From an uncultured Sphaerochaeta sp. (GTDB taxonomy: Bacteria; Spirochaetota; Spirochaetia; Sphaerochaetales; Sphaerochaetaceae): DNA of 64,000 bases. This document shows, in pieces, positions 26,244 through 35,033 of the stretch (the stretch's first letter is position 1; every line of letters begins with the position of its first letter). The stretch spans positions 1,697,757 through 1,761,756 of the forward strand of contig NZ_OY763408.1 of NCBI RefSeq assembly GCF_963667405.1, given 5' to 3'. A program made the position numbers and the translations under genes. The notes under the pieces were generated by a model. The model worked only from the letters and a program-made list of their open reading frames with translations. It was not told the DNA's origin and made no database searches.

Positions 26244-27508
26244 CAGACTTCCACCAGGGCGCCATCGAAGCGAAGGGTTGCCACATAATCGTCATAGGTC
26301 TGTGCACGCCTGATCATGACCACCGAACCATCCCGTCTGAGCAGATACTCGGCACTTCTGAGCTTTGCATTGTAGTTGAAACCCATACTGTGCCCGTGTG
26401 CCCCGGTATCGTGGATGACCAGTACATCACCCTTCTCCACCTTCGGAAGCTCTCGGTCGATGGCAAACTTATCGTTGTTCTCACACAGCGAACCGGTAAC
26501 ATCATAGACATGATCCAGACGTTCATGCTCCTTGCCCAACACGGTGATGTGGTGATAGGAACCATAGAGGGCGGGACGCATGAGGTTTGCCATCGAGGCA
26601 TCGACACCCACATACTGCTTGTACTTGTCTGTGACATGCAGGACCTTTGTCACCAGGAAGCCGTACGGTCCGGTGATGACACGACCGCATTCAAAGACAA
26701 TATGCAGCGGGTCAAGCCCTGCAGGGACGATGATCGACTCGTAGAGCGCTTGCATCCCCTTGCTGACTGCCTGCAAATCCATCGGCTCCTGGGAAGGGCG
26801 ATAGGGAATCCCGATGCCACCACCCATGTCGATGAACTCAATGGTTACGCCCGCTTCCTGCTTGATCCGGACGCACAGCTCGAACAGCATGCGTGCAGTC
26901 TCCACAATGTAGGAACCGTCCAGCTCGTTGGATGCCACCATGGTATGGAGGCCGAAGTGCTGTACGCCCTTCTCCTTCATGATCTTGTAGCACTCGACAA
27001 TCTGTGAGGAAGTGACTCCGTATTTTGCCTCAACCGGGTTGCCGATGATGGCGTTGCCCGTGCGGTCAGGTCCTGGGTTGTACCGAAAGCAGATGGTGGA
27101 GGGGACACAGCCCAGCGCTTCTTCCATCGCCTCGATGTGGGTGATGTCATCCAAGTTGATGATCGCCCCCAACTCATAGGCTGCCTTGAACTCCTCAGCC
27201 GGGGTGTCGTTGCTGGTGAACATGATCTTGCTTTTGCTGATACCGCTGGCCTTGCTGAGCAAAAGCTCAGGAAGCGAGGAGCAGTCTGCACCGAAGCCCT
27301 CGGCTGCAAGCAGCTTCAGGATTGCAGGATTCGGACAGGCTTTCACTGCATAATAGTTGCAAAACCCCGGAGCCCAGGAAAAAATCTTCTTCATGGAGCG
27401 GGCTTGCTCCACGATGGCTTTCTCATCATAGAGATAAAAAGGGGTGGGAAGCTGGTATGCCAGCTCAAGCAGTTCTCCATGGCCCAAAGGAAGGGTTTTT
27501 TGACTCAT
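26243..27508 (-). CDS. lysA: Diaminopimelate decarboxylase
   Basis: A 421-residue PLP enzyme (fold type III) that converts meso-diaminopimelate to lysine. The PLP Lys lies in YYAVKACPNP, and GGGIGIPY, ECGRVITG and the C-terminal HDTGAHGHSMGFNYN are typical of LysA. The CEN motif that binds substrate from the partner subunit is in GSLCENNDK. It overlaps dapL by 4 bases. Last biosynthetic step of the operon. Confidence 0.93.
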   Translation of the reverse strand: MSQKTLPLGHGELLELAYQLPTPFYLYDEKAIVEQARSMKKIFSWAPGFCNYYAVKACPNPAILKLLAAEGFGADCSSLPELLLSKASGISKSKIMFTSNDTPAEEFKAAYELGAIINLDDITHIEAMEEALGCVPSTICFRYNPGPDRTGNAIIGNPVEAKYGVTSSQIVECYKIMKEKGVQHFGLHTMVASNELDGSYIVETARMLFELCVRIKQEAGVTIEFIDMGGGIGIPYRPSQEPMDLQAVSKGMQALYESIIVPAGLDPLHIVFECGRVITGPYGFLVTKVLHVTDKYKQYVGVDASMANLMRPALYGSYHHITVLGKEHERLDHVYDVTGSLCENNDKFAIDRELPKVEKGDVLVIHDTGAHGHSMGFNYNAKLRSAEYLLRRDGSVVMIRRAQTYDDYVATLRFDGALVEV

Positions 27509-28734
27509 ATCTTCAGATTCTCCTCTATCATCCGCATTGCCTCAACCACCTGTTCCCGATGGCCGTAGGAAGAAACCCGTACAAAGTGTCGCCCTGCCGG
27601 GCCGAAACCGCTGCCGGGGGTGACCACCACATGGCAGGAGTCGAGCAAAAGATCGAAGAACTCCCAGCTTTCCATGCCATTCGGTGTCTTGGCCCAGATA
27701 TAGGGGCTGTTCACTCCACCATAGACCGTCAGTCCGACCTTCGTCAAACCCTCGCGGATGATGCGTGCATTCTCAAGGTAATAGGCCACCAAGGCTCTGC
27801 TCTGCTCATAGCCTTCCCCATGCAAGGCGGCATAGCCTCCCCTCTGGGCAATGTTGCTCGCCCCGTTGAAGAAAGTGCACTGCCTGCGGTTCCACATTGC
27901 ATTGAGCACCCCGGCTTGTGCATCCTCGCACTCCAGCTGCTTGGGAACAATGGTCCATCCCAGGCGAACGCCTGTGAATCCACTGAACTTGGAAAAGCTG
28001 TTGATCTCCACTGCACAGCGCTTTGCACCTTCCACCTCATAGATCGAACGGGGATACCCCTCTTCGGTGATGTACTCGCTGTACGCACTGTCAAATATGA
28101 TGACGCTCTTATGCTCGATCGCATAGTCTACGAAAGCCTTAAGCTGGTCGTAGGTGGCTACCGAACCTGTCGGGTTGTTCGGGCTGCACAGGTAGATCAG
28201 GTCGACTTTCTGGGACGGAGGGGTGGGAATGAACCCATTCTCCTCGGTGCTGGAAAGATAGACAAAGCCGTCATAACAGCCTCGTTCCTTGTTGAAGAGA
28301 CCGGTTCGACCCCCTACCACATTGCTGTCGACATACACGGGGTATGCCGGGTCCTGGACTGCCACCACATTGTCCGAACCGAAAAGGTCCTGGATGTTTG
28401 CAGCATCGCTCTTTGCCCCGTCACTGACAAAAAACTCAGTGCTTTCCAGTTCTACGCCCCACCGTTTGTAATACGAGACAAGCTCTTCCCTCAGGTAGGT
28501 GTCCCCCTGCTCATCACCGTACCCGGTATAGGTGCTGCGGGCGGCAAGGCCGTCGATTTTTTGCTTCATCGCCTCGCATACCGCCTGGGGCAGGGCTTCG
28601 GTCGTATTGCCGATGCCCAGGCGCAGGACTTTGGCATCGGGATGTGCTTTCTGCCATACGGCGGTTCTGCGGGCAATCTCAGGGAAGAGGTAGCCGCTTG
28701 CCAGTTTCTGATAATTCGTATTGATCGTAGCCAT
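27505..28734 (-). CDS. dapL: LL-diaminopimelate aminotransferase
   Basis: A 409-residue fold-type-I PLP aminotransferase that makes LL-diaminopimelate directly from tetrahydrodipicolinate, bypassing the acylated steps. The N-terminal YLFPEIARRTAVWQKAHPDA is a strong DapL signature. The PLP Lys is in NSFSKFSGFTG and NNPTGSVA is present. The ATG is 5 bases past the dapA stop region. Its presence, with no dapC/D/E in view, marks the aminotransferase route. Confidence 0.97.
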   Translation of the reverse strand: MATINTNYQKLASGYLFPEIARRTAVWQKAHPDAKVLRLGIGNTTEALPQAVCEAMKQKIDGLAARSTYTGYGDEQGDTYLREELVSYYKRWGVELESTEFFVSDGAKSDAANIQDLFGSDNVVAVQDPAYPVYVDSNVVGGRTGLFNKERGCYDGFVYLSSTEENGFIPTPPSQKVDLIYLCSPNNPTGSVATYDQLKAFVDYAIEHKSVIIFDSAYSEYITEEGYPRSIYEVEGAKRCAVEINSFSKFSGFTGVRLGWTIVPKQLECEDAQAGVLNAMWNRRQCTFFNGASNIAQRGGYAALHGEGYEQSRALVAYYLENARIIREGLTKVGLTVYGGVNSPYIWAKTPNGMESWEFFDLLLDSCHVVVTPGSGFGPAGRHFVRVSSYGHREQVVEAMRMIEENLKI

Positions 28735-28739
28735 GGTCC

Positions 28740-29651
28740 TTACCTCCTGGTGATGGCACCGAGTGCATCGAGCTGGTCCAATTCTGCGTAAAGGAGACGC
28801 CGGTTCTCCTCGTTCTCAAAGGTGCACATCGGAAGACGGAAGGACTCCTCGCACCAGCCATAGCGGGCCATGGCAGTCTTGATCGGTATCGGGTTGGTTT
28901 CCAAAAAACAAGCCTTGAAAAATCCGCTGAGATTCGCTTCCATCGCCCGCGCCGCCTCAAAATGGCCGTCAAGCGCAAGATGGATCATTTTGGAAATGTA
29001 TGCCGGGCATATGTTTGAGCCGACGGAGATGACCCCATCGCCACCACTCTCGATCAGAGGAAGGGAGAGGTTATCATCACCACTGAGCACATGGAACTTT
29101 CCATGCGTAGCCTCGATGACATCCTGCATCTGCTTCAGGCTTCCGCTGGCCTCTTTCACCCCGACGATGTTCGAACATGCGTCGCTGAGGGCCTTGACCG
29201 TCTCGGTCTCGATATTCACCCCGGTTCTCCCCTTGATGTTGTAGAGGATGCACGGAATATCCACACTGTCCGCAATTGCCTTGAAGTGGAGGAACAAGCC
29301 TCTCTGAGTCGGCTTGTTGTAATACGGGTTGACAAGCAGAACCGCATCGGCACCCACTTGCTGGGCATGACGACTGAGCCTGATGGCCTCGGTGGTTGCA
29401 TTCGAACCGGTACCTGCAATGACAGGGACCCTTCCGTTGGCGAACTTCACCGTCAGGGCGATTACCCTGTCGTGTTCGTCGTGACTGAGGGTGGGGCTTT
29501 CTCCGGTTGTTCCGCATGGCACCAACCCGTCTACGCCACTCTGTATCTGTGCCTCGATGATCTCCTCGAGACGCTGCTCATCCAGATTGTCCTTCTTGGT
29601 GAACGGGGTGACCATAGCGGTGAACACCCCACGGAAACTGATTTCTCTCAT
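28740..29651 (-). CDS. dapA: 4-hydroxy-tetrahydrodipicolinate synthase
   Basis: A 303-residue TIM-barrel aldolase condensing pyruvate with aspartate semialdehyde. The Schiff-base Lys is in VGVKEASGSL; GTTGESPTLSHDEH and the Tyr in ILYNIKGRTG complete the active site. The start overlaps dapB by ATGA. Normal length. Confidence 0.97.
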   Translation of the reverse strand: MREISFRGVFTAMVTPFTKKDNLDEQRLEEIIEAQIQSGVDGLVPCGTTGESPTLSHDEHDRVIALTVKFANGRVPVIAGTGSNATTEAIRLSRHAQQVGADAVLLVNPYYNKPTQRGLFLHFKAIADSVDIPCILYNIKGRTGVNIETETVKALSDACSNIVGVKEASGSLKQMQDVIEATHGKFHVLSGDDNLSLPLIESGGDGVISVGSNICPAYISKMIHLALDGHFEAARAMEANLSGFFKACFLETNPIPIKTAMARYGWCEESFRLPMCTFENEENRRLLYAELDQLDALGAITRR

Positions 29652-30421
29652 TCTGATCTCTCCACGGAAAGGTATACATCCTCAAGCATATCATCGAGGG
29701 TAAAGAACCCCTTTCTTCCATCGGCTATCCAAAATGCTGAGCGCACGGCGCCTACGGCGAACCCTTCGCGCGAACGAGCGCGGTGGGTCAATTCAATGGT
29801 ATCCTGCGGACTGTCAAAATATACGGTATGGGTACCGGGTACCCACCCGCCACGTACGGATGCAAGATGAAGCGCGGACTCTTCACGCTTTTGGTGTTGG
29901 GTCTCCGCCTCAATGTGTGTCTTTGAAGGAAAGGCATCAAGCACCCGCTGGGCCAGCATGGTTGCCGTACCACTTGGGCTGTCCGCCTTTTGGTTGTGAT
30001 GAATCTCTGTGAGAAATGGATCGTACAAGCCGCTTTTTGCAAACAGTTGGGAAGCCTGCCTGACCACCTGCATGAAAAGGGCGACCCCCAAAGAGTAGTT
30101 GCCGCTGTAGATGATGGCACAGTCGGTACCCCCGATCGCCTGGCGCACCTGCTCCAGCTGATCATACCAACCGGTGGTTCCGATGACTGCCGGAATGCCA
30201 AGCTGTGCGTACAGGACAATGTGGTCACACACCACGGTTGGATGGGTGAAATCGATGACCACATCACAGCCATCCAGACTCTCGGCGTTGACTGAGCGGC
30301 TGGTAACCGCCCCCTCAGAGGCAACGGGATCGATGATTGCCCCGATCTCACACCCCTGTGAGCGAGCGACACTCTCAATCATTCTGCCCATCTTTCCATA
30401 TCCGACCAATGCGATGCGCAT
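29648..30421 (-). CDS. dapB: 4-hydroxy-tetrahydrodipicolinate reductase
   Basis: A 257-residue reductase using NAD(P)H. The dinucleotide loop is VGYGKMG, and IHHNQKADSPSGTA contains the catalytic His and Lys. First gene of the dap operon. ATG at 30421 is chosen because AGGAGGAG stands 4 bases before it. Confidence 0.96.
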   Translation of the reverse strand: MRIALVGYGKMGRMIESVARSQGCEIGAIIDPVASEGAVTSRSVNAESLDGCDVVIDFTHPTVVCDHIVLYAQLGIPAVIGTTGWYDQLEQVRQAIGGTDCAIIYSGNYSLGVALFMQVVRQASQLFAKSGLYDPFLTEIHHNQKADSPSGTATMLAQRVLDAFPSKTHIEAETQHQKREESALHLASVRGGWVPGTHTVYFDSPQDTIELTHRARSREGFAVGAVRSAFWIADGRKGFFTLDDMLEDVYLSVERSE

Positions 30422-30443
30422 ATGCTCCTCCTCTGTTGCAGGA

Positions 30444-30472
30444 AGAGTAGCAGAAAGGTACAAATGTGTCCA
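30444..30472 (-). promoter_or_regulatory. Predicted promoter of the dap operon
   Basis: Minus strand: TGGACA (30472-30467), 17-base spacer, TACTCT (30449-30444), 22 bases before the dapB start. No lysine riboswitch can be seen in this short leader. Confidence 0.45.
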
Positions 30473-30512
30473 TAGTTTAACAGAATGTTTTTATTATAAC
30501 AGATTCATCAAA

Positions 30513-32834
30513 CTAATGACGCTTTTTTTCCTTATCACGACGCTTTCTCTCTTCACTGGCTTTCAGGAACTCAGCAAAACTTCCCCCGTTTGAGGGTGTC
30601 TCATCCACGACATGGTTGGATTGCAACCCTGCATTCCAGGCATCCTTGGGCGGACGTGGACGCGACTGGCTGCGATAGGCAAGCTTGCTCGGGCGCACCA
30701 CCTCGATCACCGTCTCCCAGGTATAGGTAGGTTCCTCATCATCCTTGAGCGAAAAGTTGGTCTGAGGGCTCTTCTTCTTCAGCACCACCTTTTTCTTCAC
30801 CCCGTCTGCGGAGGCGACGATCTTGGGTTTGACCACCACCCTCTGTACCGGTTGCTCACTCTTTTTTTCCGTCTTGGGAACAAGGACCCGTTTCTTGATC
30901 TCCATCTCCTCATAGGAGCAGGAGAGACGCTGGCAGAGATAGTGGTTCTGCCCGATCTCATCAACTACCTTCATCATCGGTGTCTTGCAGTAGGGACAAC
31001 TCTTGGCATCCGGGAAGTGCGGACTGAAGATCTCAGCGCTGCTTTTCACCTGAGCAACAAGCTGAGCGGCATTGGCTTTGATATCTTCTATGAACCGCCT
31101 GCTGTCCTCAATGCCGTCAGCGATATTGCCCAACCGCTCCTCCCAGACGCCGGTGAGCTCGGGAGAGCGCAGTTCCTGTGGCGCCAGACGTACCAGTTCC
31201 CTCCCTTTTGCGGTGGGAACCAGCTCCTTGCCCTCACGCTGCACATAGTGGTTCTGAATCAGTTTCTCGATGATATCCGCCCGGGTTGCCGGGGTTCCCA
31301 AGCCGTTGCCCAGACGTTTTTTCAGCTTTGCATCCTCCACAAAGCGGCCGGCATGCTCCATGGCGGAGAGCAACGTAGCCTCAGTATACCTGCCCGGAGC
31401 GGTGGTGGCAAGCCTTCTCAGCTTCACCGAAGCAATGGTCAATGCATCACCTTCCGAAATCCCAAGCAAGGCGGGGCTGGCCTCATCCTCATCGGCGAGG
31501 GAGGATTGGGCGCTTCGCTTGCCCACCAGCCGGGCAACATCGCGCCACCCTTGATTGGTGCCGATGGTCAGGCGTGTCTTGAACAGGCAGCCTTCGACCT
31601 CGACCTGCACGGTGGTGGTGTGGTAGGTGTAGTCGGGACTGAGGACTTCCAGAAAGCGTACCACGATCAACTCCCAAAGAGCTCGCTCGCGGGAGTTCAG
31701 CCGTGAAAGATCAACCCGCTGCTCGGTAGGGATGATCGCGTGGTGGTCGGTTACCTGCAGATCCTGTACGAAGCGTTCCTCGTCGACACGGAACCCCTCA
31801 CTCAGATATCGGCTGCTCATGGGGGCAAACGGAGTGGGAAGCAACGCCTGGAGGCGATGGGGAAGTGTCGAGACGATATCGGTGGTGATGTATCTGCTGT
31901 CGGTGCGGGGATAGGTTACGATCTTATGCTGTTCATAGAGAGACTGGAGCGTATCCAGGGTTTCCTTTGCACTGAAGTCGAGCAGGTTGTTGGCATCGCG
32001 CTGCAGTTCGGTAAGGTCATATGCCAAGGGAGGCTGTTCGCTGCGTTCAGCTGTCTGGACGCTGACAACCTTGCCCGTCTTTCCAACCAAAAGGGTCTCA
32101 AGCCTCTTTGCTTCTTCTTCCTTGGTGATGCGGATGGAATCCTCGCTGGGATAATAGGAGGCACTGAAGGTGGAGAAATCAGCTTTGAGGGTCCAGTAGA
32201 ACTGTCCGCTGAATGCCTCTATCTCATCCTCGCGCATGGTCATCAGAGCGAGGGTGGGAGTCTGGACCCTCCCCGCAGAAAGCTTGGCATCGTAGTGACA
32301 GGTAAGGGCGCGGGTGACGTTCATGCCCACGTACCAATCAGCGGCAGCCCGACTTTGGGCAGCCTCGTACAGGTTGTCGTAGAGCTTTGCATCCTTGAGG
32401 TTCGCAAACCCATCCTTGATGGCTCCTTCGGTCTGGCTGCTGATCCACAATCGTTTCGCATTCCCCGAGTAGTTGGCCATTTTCATGATCCAACGGGCTA
32501 CCAGCTCCCCTTCCCTTCCTGCATCGGTTGCAATGACCAGACTCTCCACATCAGGTCGGTTCAGAAGCGAGGATACGATGGAAAACTGATCCTTGCTCTG
32601 CTCGATCACTTCCTGCTTGAGCTCGGTCGGCAGCATGGGGAGATCGGAGAGAGACCACCGGCGATACCGGTCGCTGTAGACAGCGGGTTCGGCCAACTCC
32701 ACCAGATGGCCCAAGGCCCAGGTGACGATGTACGCATCCCCTTCCAGATATCCGGTTTCCCGTTTCCAGCACCCCAACACACGGGCCAACTCCCTTCCGA
32801 CACTCGGCTTTTCAGCCAGAACAAGCTTTTTCAA
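30513..32834 (-). CDS. topB: DNA topoisomerase III (type IA)
   Basis: A 773-residue type IA topoisomerase that relaxes or decatenates DNA. The Toprim domain starts at LVLAEKPSVGRELARVL, with the acidic ATDAGREGELVARWI. The catalytic Tyr is in TYPRTDSRYIT near residue 310. The C-terminus carries one four-Cys zinc-ribbon (CPYCKTPM ... CQRLSC) and then ~120 residues of basic, low-complexity tail. The start codon is TTG, with GGAGG 8 bases before it. Transcribed alone. Confidence 0.95.
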   Translation of the reverse strand: MKKLVLAEKPSVGRELARVLGCWKRETGYLEGDAYIVTWALGHLVELAEPAVYSDRYRRWSLSDLPMLPTELKQEVIEQSKDQFSIVSSLLNRPDVESLVIATDAGREGELVARWIMKMANYSGNAKRLWISSQTEGAIKDGFANLKDAKLYDNLYEAAQSRAAADWYVGMNVTRALTCHYDAKLSAGRVQTPTLALMTMREDEIEAFSGQFYWTLKADFSTFSASYYPSEDSIRITKEEEAKRLETLLVGKTGKVVSVQTAERSEQPPLAYDLTELQRDANNLLDFSAKETLDTLQSLYEQHKIVTYPRTDSRYITTDIVSTLPHRLQALLPTPFAPMSSRYLSEGFRVDEERFVQDLQVTDHHAIIPTEQRVDLSRLNSRERALWELIVVRFLEVLSPDYTYHTTTVQVEVEGCLFKTRLTIGTNQGWRDVARLVGKRSAQSSLADEDEASPALLGISEGDALTIASVKLRRLATTAPGRYTEATLLSAMEHAGRFVEDAKLKKRLGNGLGTPATRADIIEKLIQNHYVQREGKELVPTAKGRELVRLAPQELRSPELTGVWEERLGNIADGIEDSRRFIEDIKANAAQLVAQVKSSAEIFSPHFPDAKSCPYCKTPMMKVVDEIGQNHYLCQRLSCSYEEMEIKKRVLVPKTEKKSEQPVQRVVVKPKIVASADGVKKKVVLKKKSPQTNFSLKDDEEPTYTWETVIEVVRPSKLAYRSQSRPRPPKDAWNAGLQSNHVVDETPSNGGSFAEFLKASEERKRRDKEKKRH

Positions 32835-32929
32835 TGCAGAATCCTCCCTCCATGACTATATAGCCAAGCGAGTTTATGAGGCAAGGCCATCTTTTTTTGT
32901 CAACCACAATTGTTGCCATTAACAATCAT

Positions 32930-32958
32930 TTGACAGAAACGCCCTTTTCCGCTAGGGT
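32930..32958 (+). promoter_or_regulatory. Predicted promoter of the ferredoxin/NapH-like pair
   Basis: TTGACA (32930-32935), 17-base spacer, TAGGGT (32953-32958), 24 bases before the ATG at 32983, which has AAGGAG. Confidence 0.6.
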
Positions 32959-32982
32959 AGGTGAAACCTAAGGAGAATCATC

Positions 32983-33231
32983 ATGGCCTGGAACATCGCA
33001 GCATTGTTTGGCATCAGCAAGAAGCCTCCCGTACCCAAAAAACTGGTAATCCACACCAATCGTTGTCCACAGAATCACAAGTGTCCTTCCGTGCAAGCTT
33101 GCCCCACCGGAGCTTTGAAACAGAAAGGTTACAAGGTTCCCACGGTCGACAGGAACCTATGCACCAATTGCGGACGATGCAGTCGCTCTTGCATGCCCGG
33201 AGCCCTTCGCATGGAGAAGCTCAGCGTATGA
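32983..33231 (+). CDS. 4Fe-4S dicluster ferredoxin-like protein
   Basis: An 82-residue iron-sulfur protein. One cluster set is CPQNHKCPSVQACP, with an unusual wider spacing, and the second is the classical CTNCGRCSRSCMP. It would carry electrons to or from the membrane protein encoded next, whose ATG overlaps its stop. Confidence 0.88.
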   Translation: MAWNIAALFGISKKPPVPKKLVIHTNRCPQNHKCPSVQACPTGALKQKGYKVPTVDRNLCTNCGRCSRSCMPGALRMEKLSV

Positions 33232-33800
33232 ACACCAAGAGCAAAGGTCTGGTTGGAGGCCTGTTCTTCCTTACCCTCGCCTACTTCGCTCTGGGCTTCG
33301 TCTCCATCCTTACGGCAAACCTTGCACTCTTGTGCATGACCATCCCCTTCATCCTGCTTGCAAAGGCAAAGAAGAAGACCTGGTGCCAGCACTACTGTCC
33401 CCGTGCAAGCCTGATCGACAAGGTCGGCCGCAAACACGATTGGCGCAAGAACCCCACCTTCATCACCAACGGCAAGCTCAGATCCTTCATGCTCTGGTAT
33501 TTCGGCCTGAACCTGCTCTTCATCACCGGTTCAACCATCCAGGTGGCGTTGGGACGAATGCCGGCCATGCCCTACCTCCGTCTCTTCATTGCCATCCCGC
33601 TCTTCCCGCTTCCCCAGGTGGTCACCCTCGAGGCAGCGCCTTTTCTCATGCACCTTTCCTACCGCTTCTATTCGATGATGCTCTCCACCACGATCATCGC
33701 CGTGGTGCTCTCACGCATCTACCGTCCGAGGTTGTGGTGTGCGGTGTGCCCCGTGGGAAACCTGAGCGACAGGATGCTCAAGTTCACCAGCACAAAATAA
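33228..33800 (+). CDS. NapH/polyferredoxin-like membrane iron-sulfur protein
   Basis: A 190-residue protein with four to five membrane helices and two Cys motifs facing the same side, CQHYCPRAS (after helix 2) and CAVCPVGNL (near the C-terminus), as in the NapH/YccM/NosR membrane ferredoxin group. It likely moves electrons across or along the membrane with the ferredoxin before it. Coupled by an ATGA overlap. Confidence 0.82.
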   Translation: MNTKSKGLVGGLFFLTLAYFALGFVSILTANLALLCMTIPFILLAKAKKKTWCQHYCPRASLIDKVGRKHDWRKNPTFITNGKLRSFMLWYFGLNLLFITGSTIQVALGRMPAMPYLRLFIAIPLFPLPQVVTLEAAPFLMHLSYRFYSMMLSTTIIAVVLSRIYRPRLWCAVCPVGNLSDRMLKFTSTK

Positions 33801-33821
33801 GGCCCTCCACCAGAGAGGGCC
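33801..33821 (+). terminator. Hairpin after the NapH-like gene
   Basis: GGCCCTC pairs with GAGGGCC around a 7-base loop, directly after the stop codon. No T run, so termination may be partial. From here to 34066 I see no gene. Confidence 0.5.
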
Positions 33822-34066
33822 CCAGGCTACTTGGGAAGGCTTACCAGTCTCCCAGACTTCGCCACGTAGGTAAGGATAGACCCTTCGGATGAAATCCGCC
33901 AGTTCAATACAAGTAGTGTACAATCCTATTGCAGCAAAGGAATTCGTGCGATACTACAAGAAATGGAACTTGTCAAAGACCGTACTCCCATTTCTCTTGC
34001 TATTCCTTGCTTTTGGTTACTTTATTGCTCTAATTGTAATCTTACAGTACAGATTTTTCATATTCC

Positions 34067-34095
34067 TTGACTTGCATGCGAAGGCGGTATATAGT
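34067..34095 (+). promoter_or_regulatory. Strong predicted promoter of the small ferredoxin
   Basis: TTGACT (34067-34072), 17-base spacer and TATAGT (34090-34095), close to consensus, 36 bases before the start codon. Confidence 0.65.
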
Positions 34096-34131
34096 CAGAG
34101 GCAACGAAAACGAAGTAAGGAGTCAATCATC

Positions 34132-34299
34132 ATGGCTTACAAAATCACTGACGCATGCGTGGCTTGTGGAACTTGCCAGCCCGAGTGCCCCACTGGTGCT
34201 ATCTCTGAAGGCGACATCTATGTAATCGATGCGGATACTTGTATCGATTGCGGCACCTGTGCCGATGTCTGCCCGACTGCAGCTATCATCCAGGAGTAA
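34132..34299 (+). CDS. Ferredoxin, 2[4Fe-4S]
   Basis: A 55-residue clostridial-type ferredoxin with two complete motifs, CVACGTCQPECP and CIDCGTCADVCP. It is a soluble low-potential electron carrier for anaerobic metabolism. AAGGAG is 9 bases before the ATG. It has its own strong promoter and terminator, so it is a highly expressed single gene. A longer frame reaching upstream into the promoter is not used. Confidence 0.97.
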   Translation: MAYKITDACVACGTCQPECPTGAISEGDIYVIDADTCIDCGTCADVCPTAAIIQE

Positions 34300-34316
34300 G
34301 ACAACCGCCACGGTTG

Positions 34317-34350
34317 AGAGACAGCACAGATGGCTGTCTCTTTTTTTTTC
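34317..34350 (+). terminator. Terminator of the ferredoxin gene
   Basis: AGAGACAGC pairs with GCTGTCTCT around a 7-base loop and runs into a string of nine or more T. Confidence 0.9.
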
Positions 34351-34367
34351 TTTGGCAAGGAACAAAC

Positions 34368-35033
34368 ATGCAAAGTGAAATAGCAACCCTCAGCGCCCCG
34401 ATCATGTTCATAGGCCTGCTTGCAGGCTTCTTTCTCTGCTTCTACGGGTACCTCATCAAATCCTTGCTGGTGAGCCTTCGCAGCGTGCTTTCCGGCTCGC
34501 TGGTCTTTGTCAGCGTTTCCTTGGTTCTTTACGACAGAGTGGCGCTGGTGGGAGCACTTGCATCCGAGGCACCACTTGGGGGGCTCTGGGCTCTGGTCTT
34601 TCCCCAACATGACTATTTGGCAGTTCTCATCCATCTGATGTCCTTCACGTTCGGAGGCCTTCTGCTCTTTTTCCTCGCCCGAAGAAAAGGCAAGCTTCTG
34701 GAAAAGGTGGTGGCCCTCTTTACCGCCCTGAGCATGACACTCATGCTCTTCCTGTTGACACTCACGCTCCTTCCGCTGCAAGCCAGCCTGATCATCAGCT
34801 GCATCCTGGGAGTAATCATTCTCGCCTTCTGCCTGGCTCGCTTTGAGTCGTACATGGCAACCGAGAGTGCCATCATCGGTTCTATGCTGGTCTCCTACCT
34901 GCTCTCCCGGTTCTGGTACCTCGGATTCACCCTCTTTTTCATACTTGCCTCCCTTCTCTCGTTTGTGGGCATCCTCAATCAGATGAACATGCTCAAAAAG
35001 CGAAAGGAGAAGAAGGAAGTGCCCAATGGCTGA
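34368..35033 (+). CDS. Multi-pass membrane protein, unknown
   Basis: A 221-residue protein with about seven hydrophobic helices and a basic C-terminal tail (KKRKEKKE). No family recognised. AAGGA stands 7 bases before the ATG. Its stop overlaps xseA by 8 bases, so it heads an operon with the exonuclease VII genes. Confidence 0.72.
   Translation: MQSEIATLSAPIMFIGLLAGFFLCFYGYLIKSLLVSLRSVLSGSLVFVSVSLVLYDRVALVGALASEAPLGGLWALVFPQHDYLAVLIHLMSFTFGGLLLFFLARRKGKLLEKVVALFTALSMTLMLFLLTLTLLPLQASLIISCILGVIILAFCLARFESYMATESAIIGSMLVSYLLSRFWYLGFTLFFILASLLSFVGILNQMNMLKKRKEKKEVPNG

Noticed and set aside
27322..28791. A 489-codon plus-strand frame opposite lysA and dapL
   Set aside because: The minus strand encodes two clear enzymes with intact motifs.
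30422..30512. A possible lysine riboswitch before dapB
   Set aside because: The leader is only a few tens of bases, too short for the ~170-base L-box, and no conserved core is seen.
31740..32855. A 371-codon plus-strand frame opposite topB
   Set aside because: Antisense to a complete topoisomerase with conserved active site.
33889..34131. In-frame extension that would add 81 residues with a membrane-like segment to the small ferredoxin
   Set aside because: A near-consensus promoter lies inside the extension and AAGGAG precedes the inner ATG.
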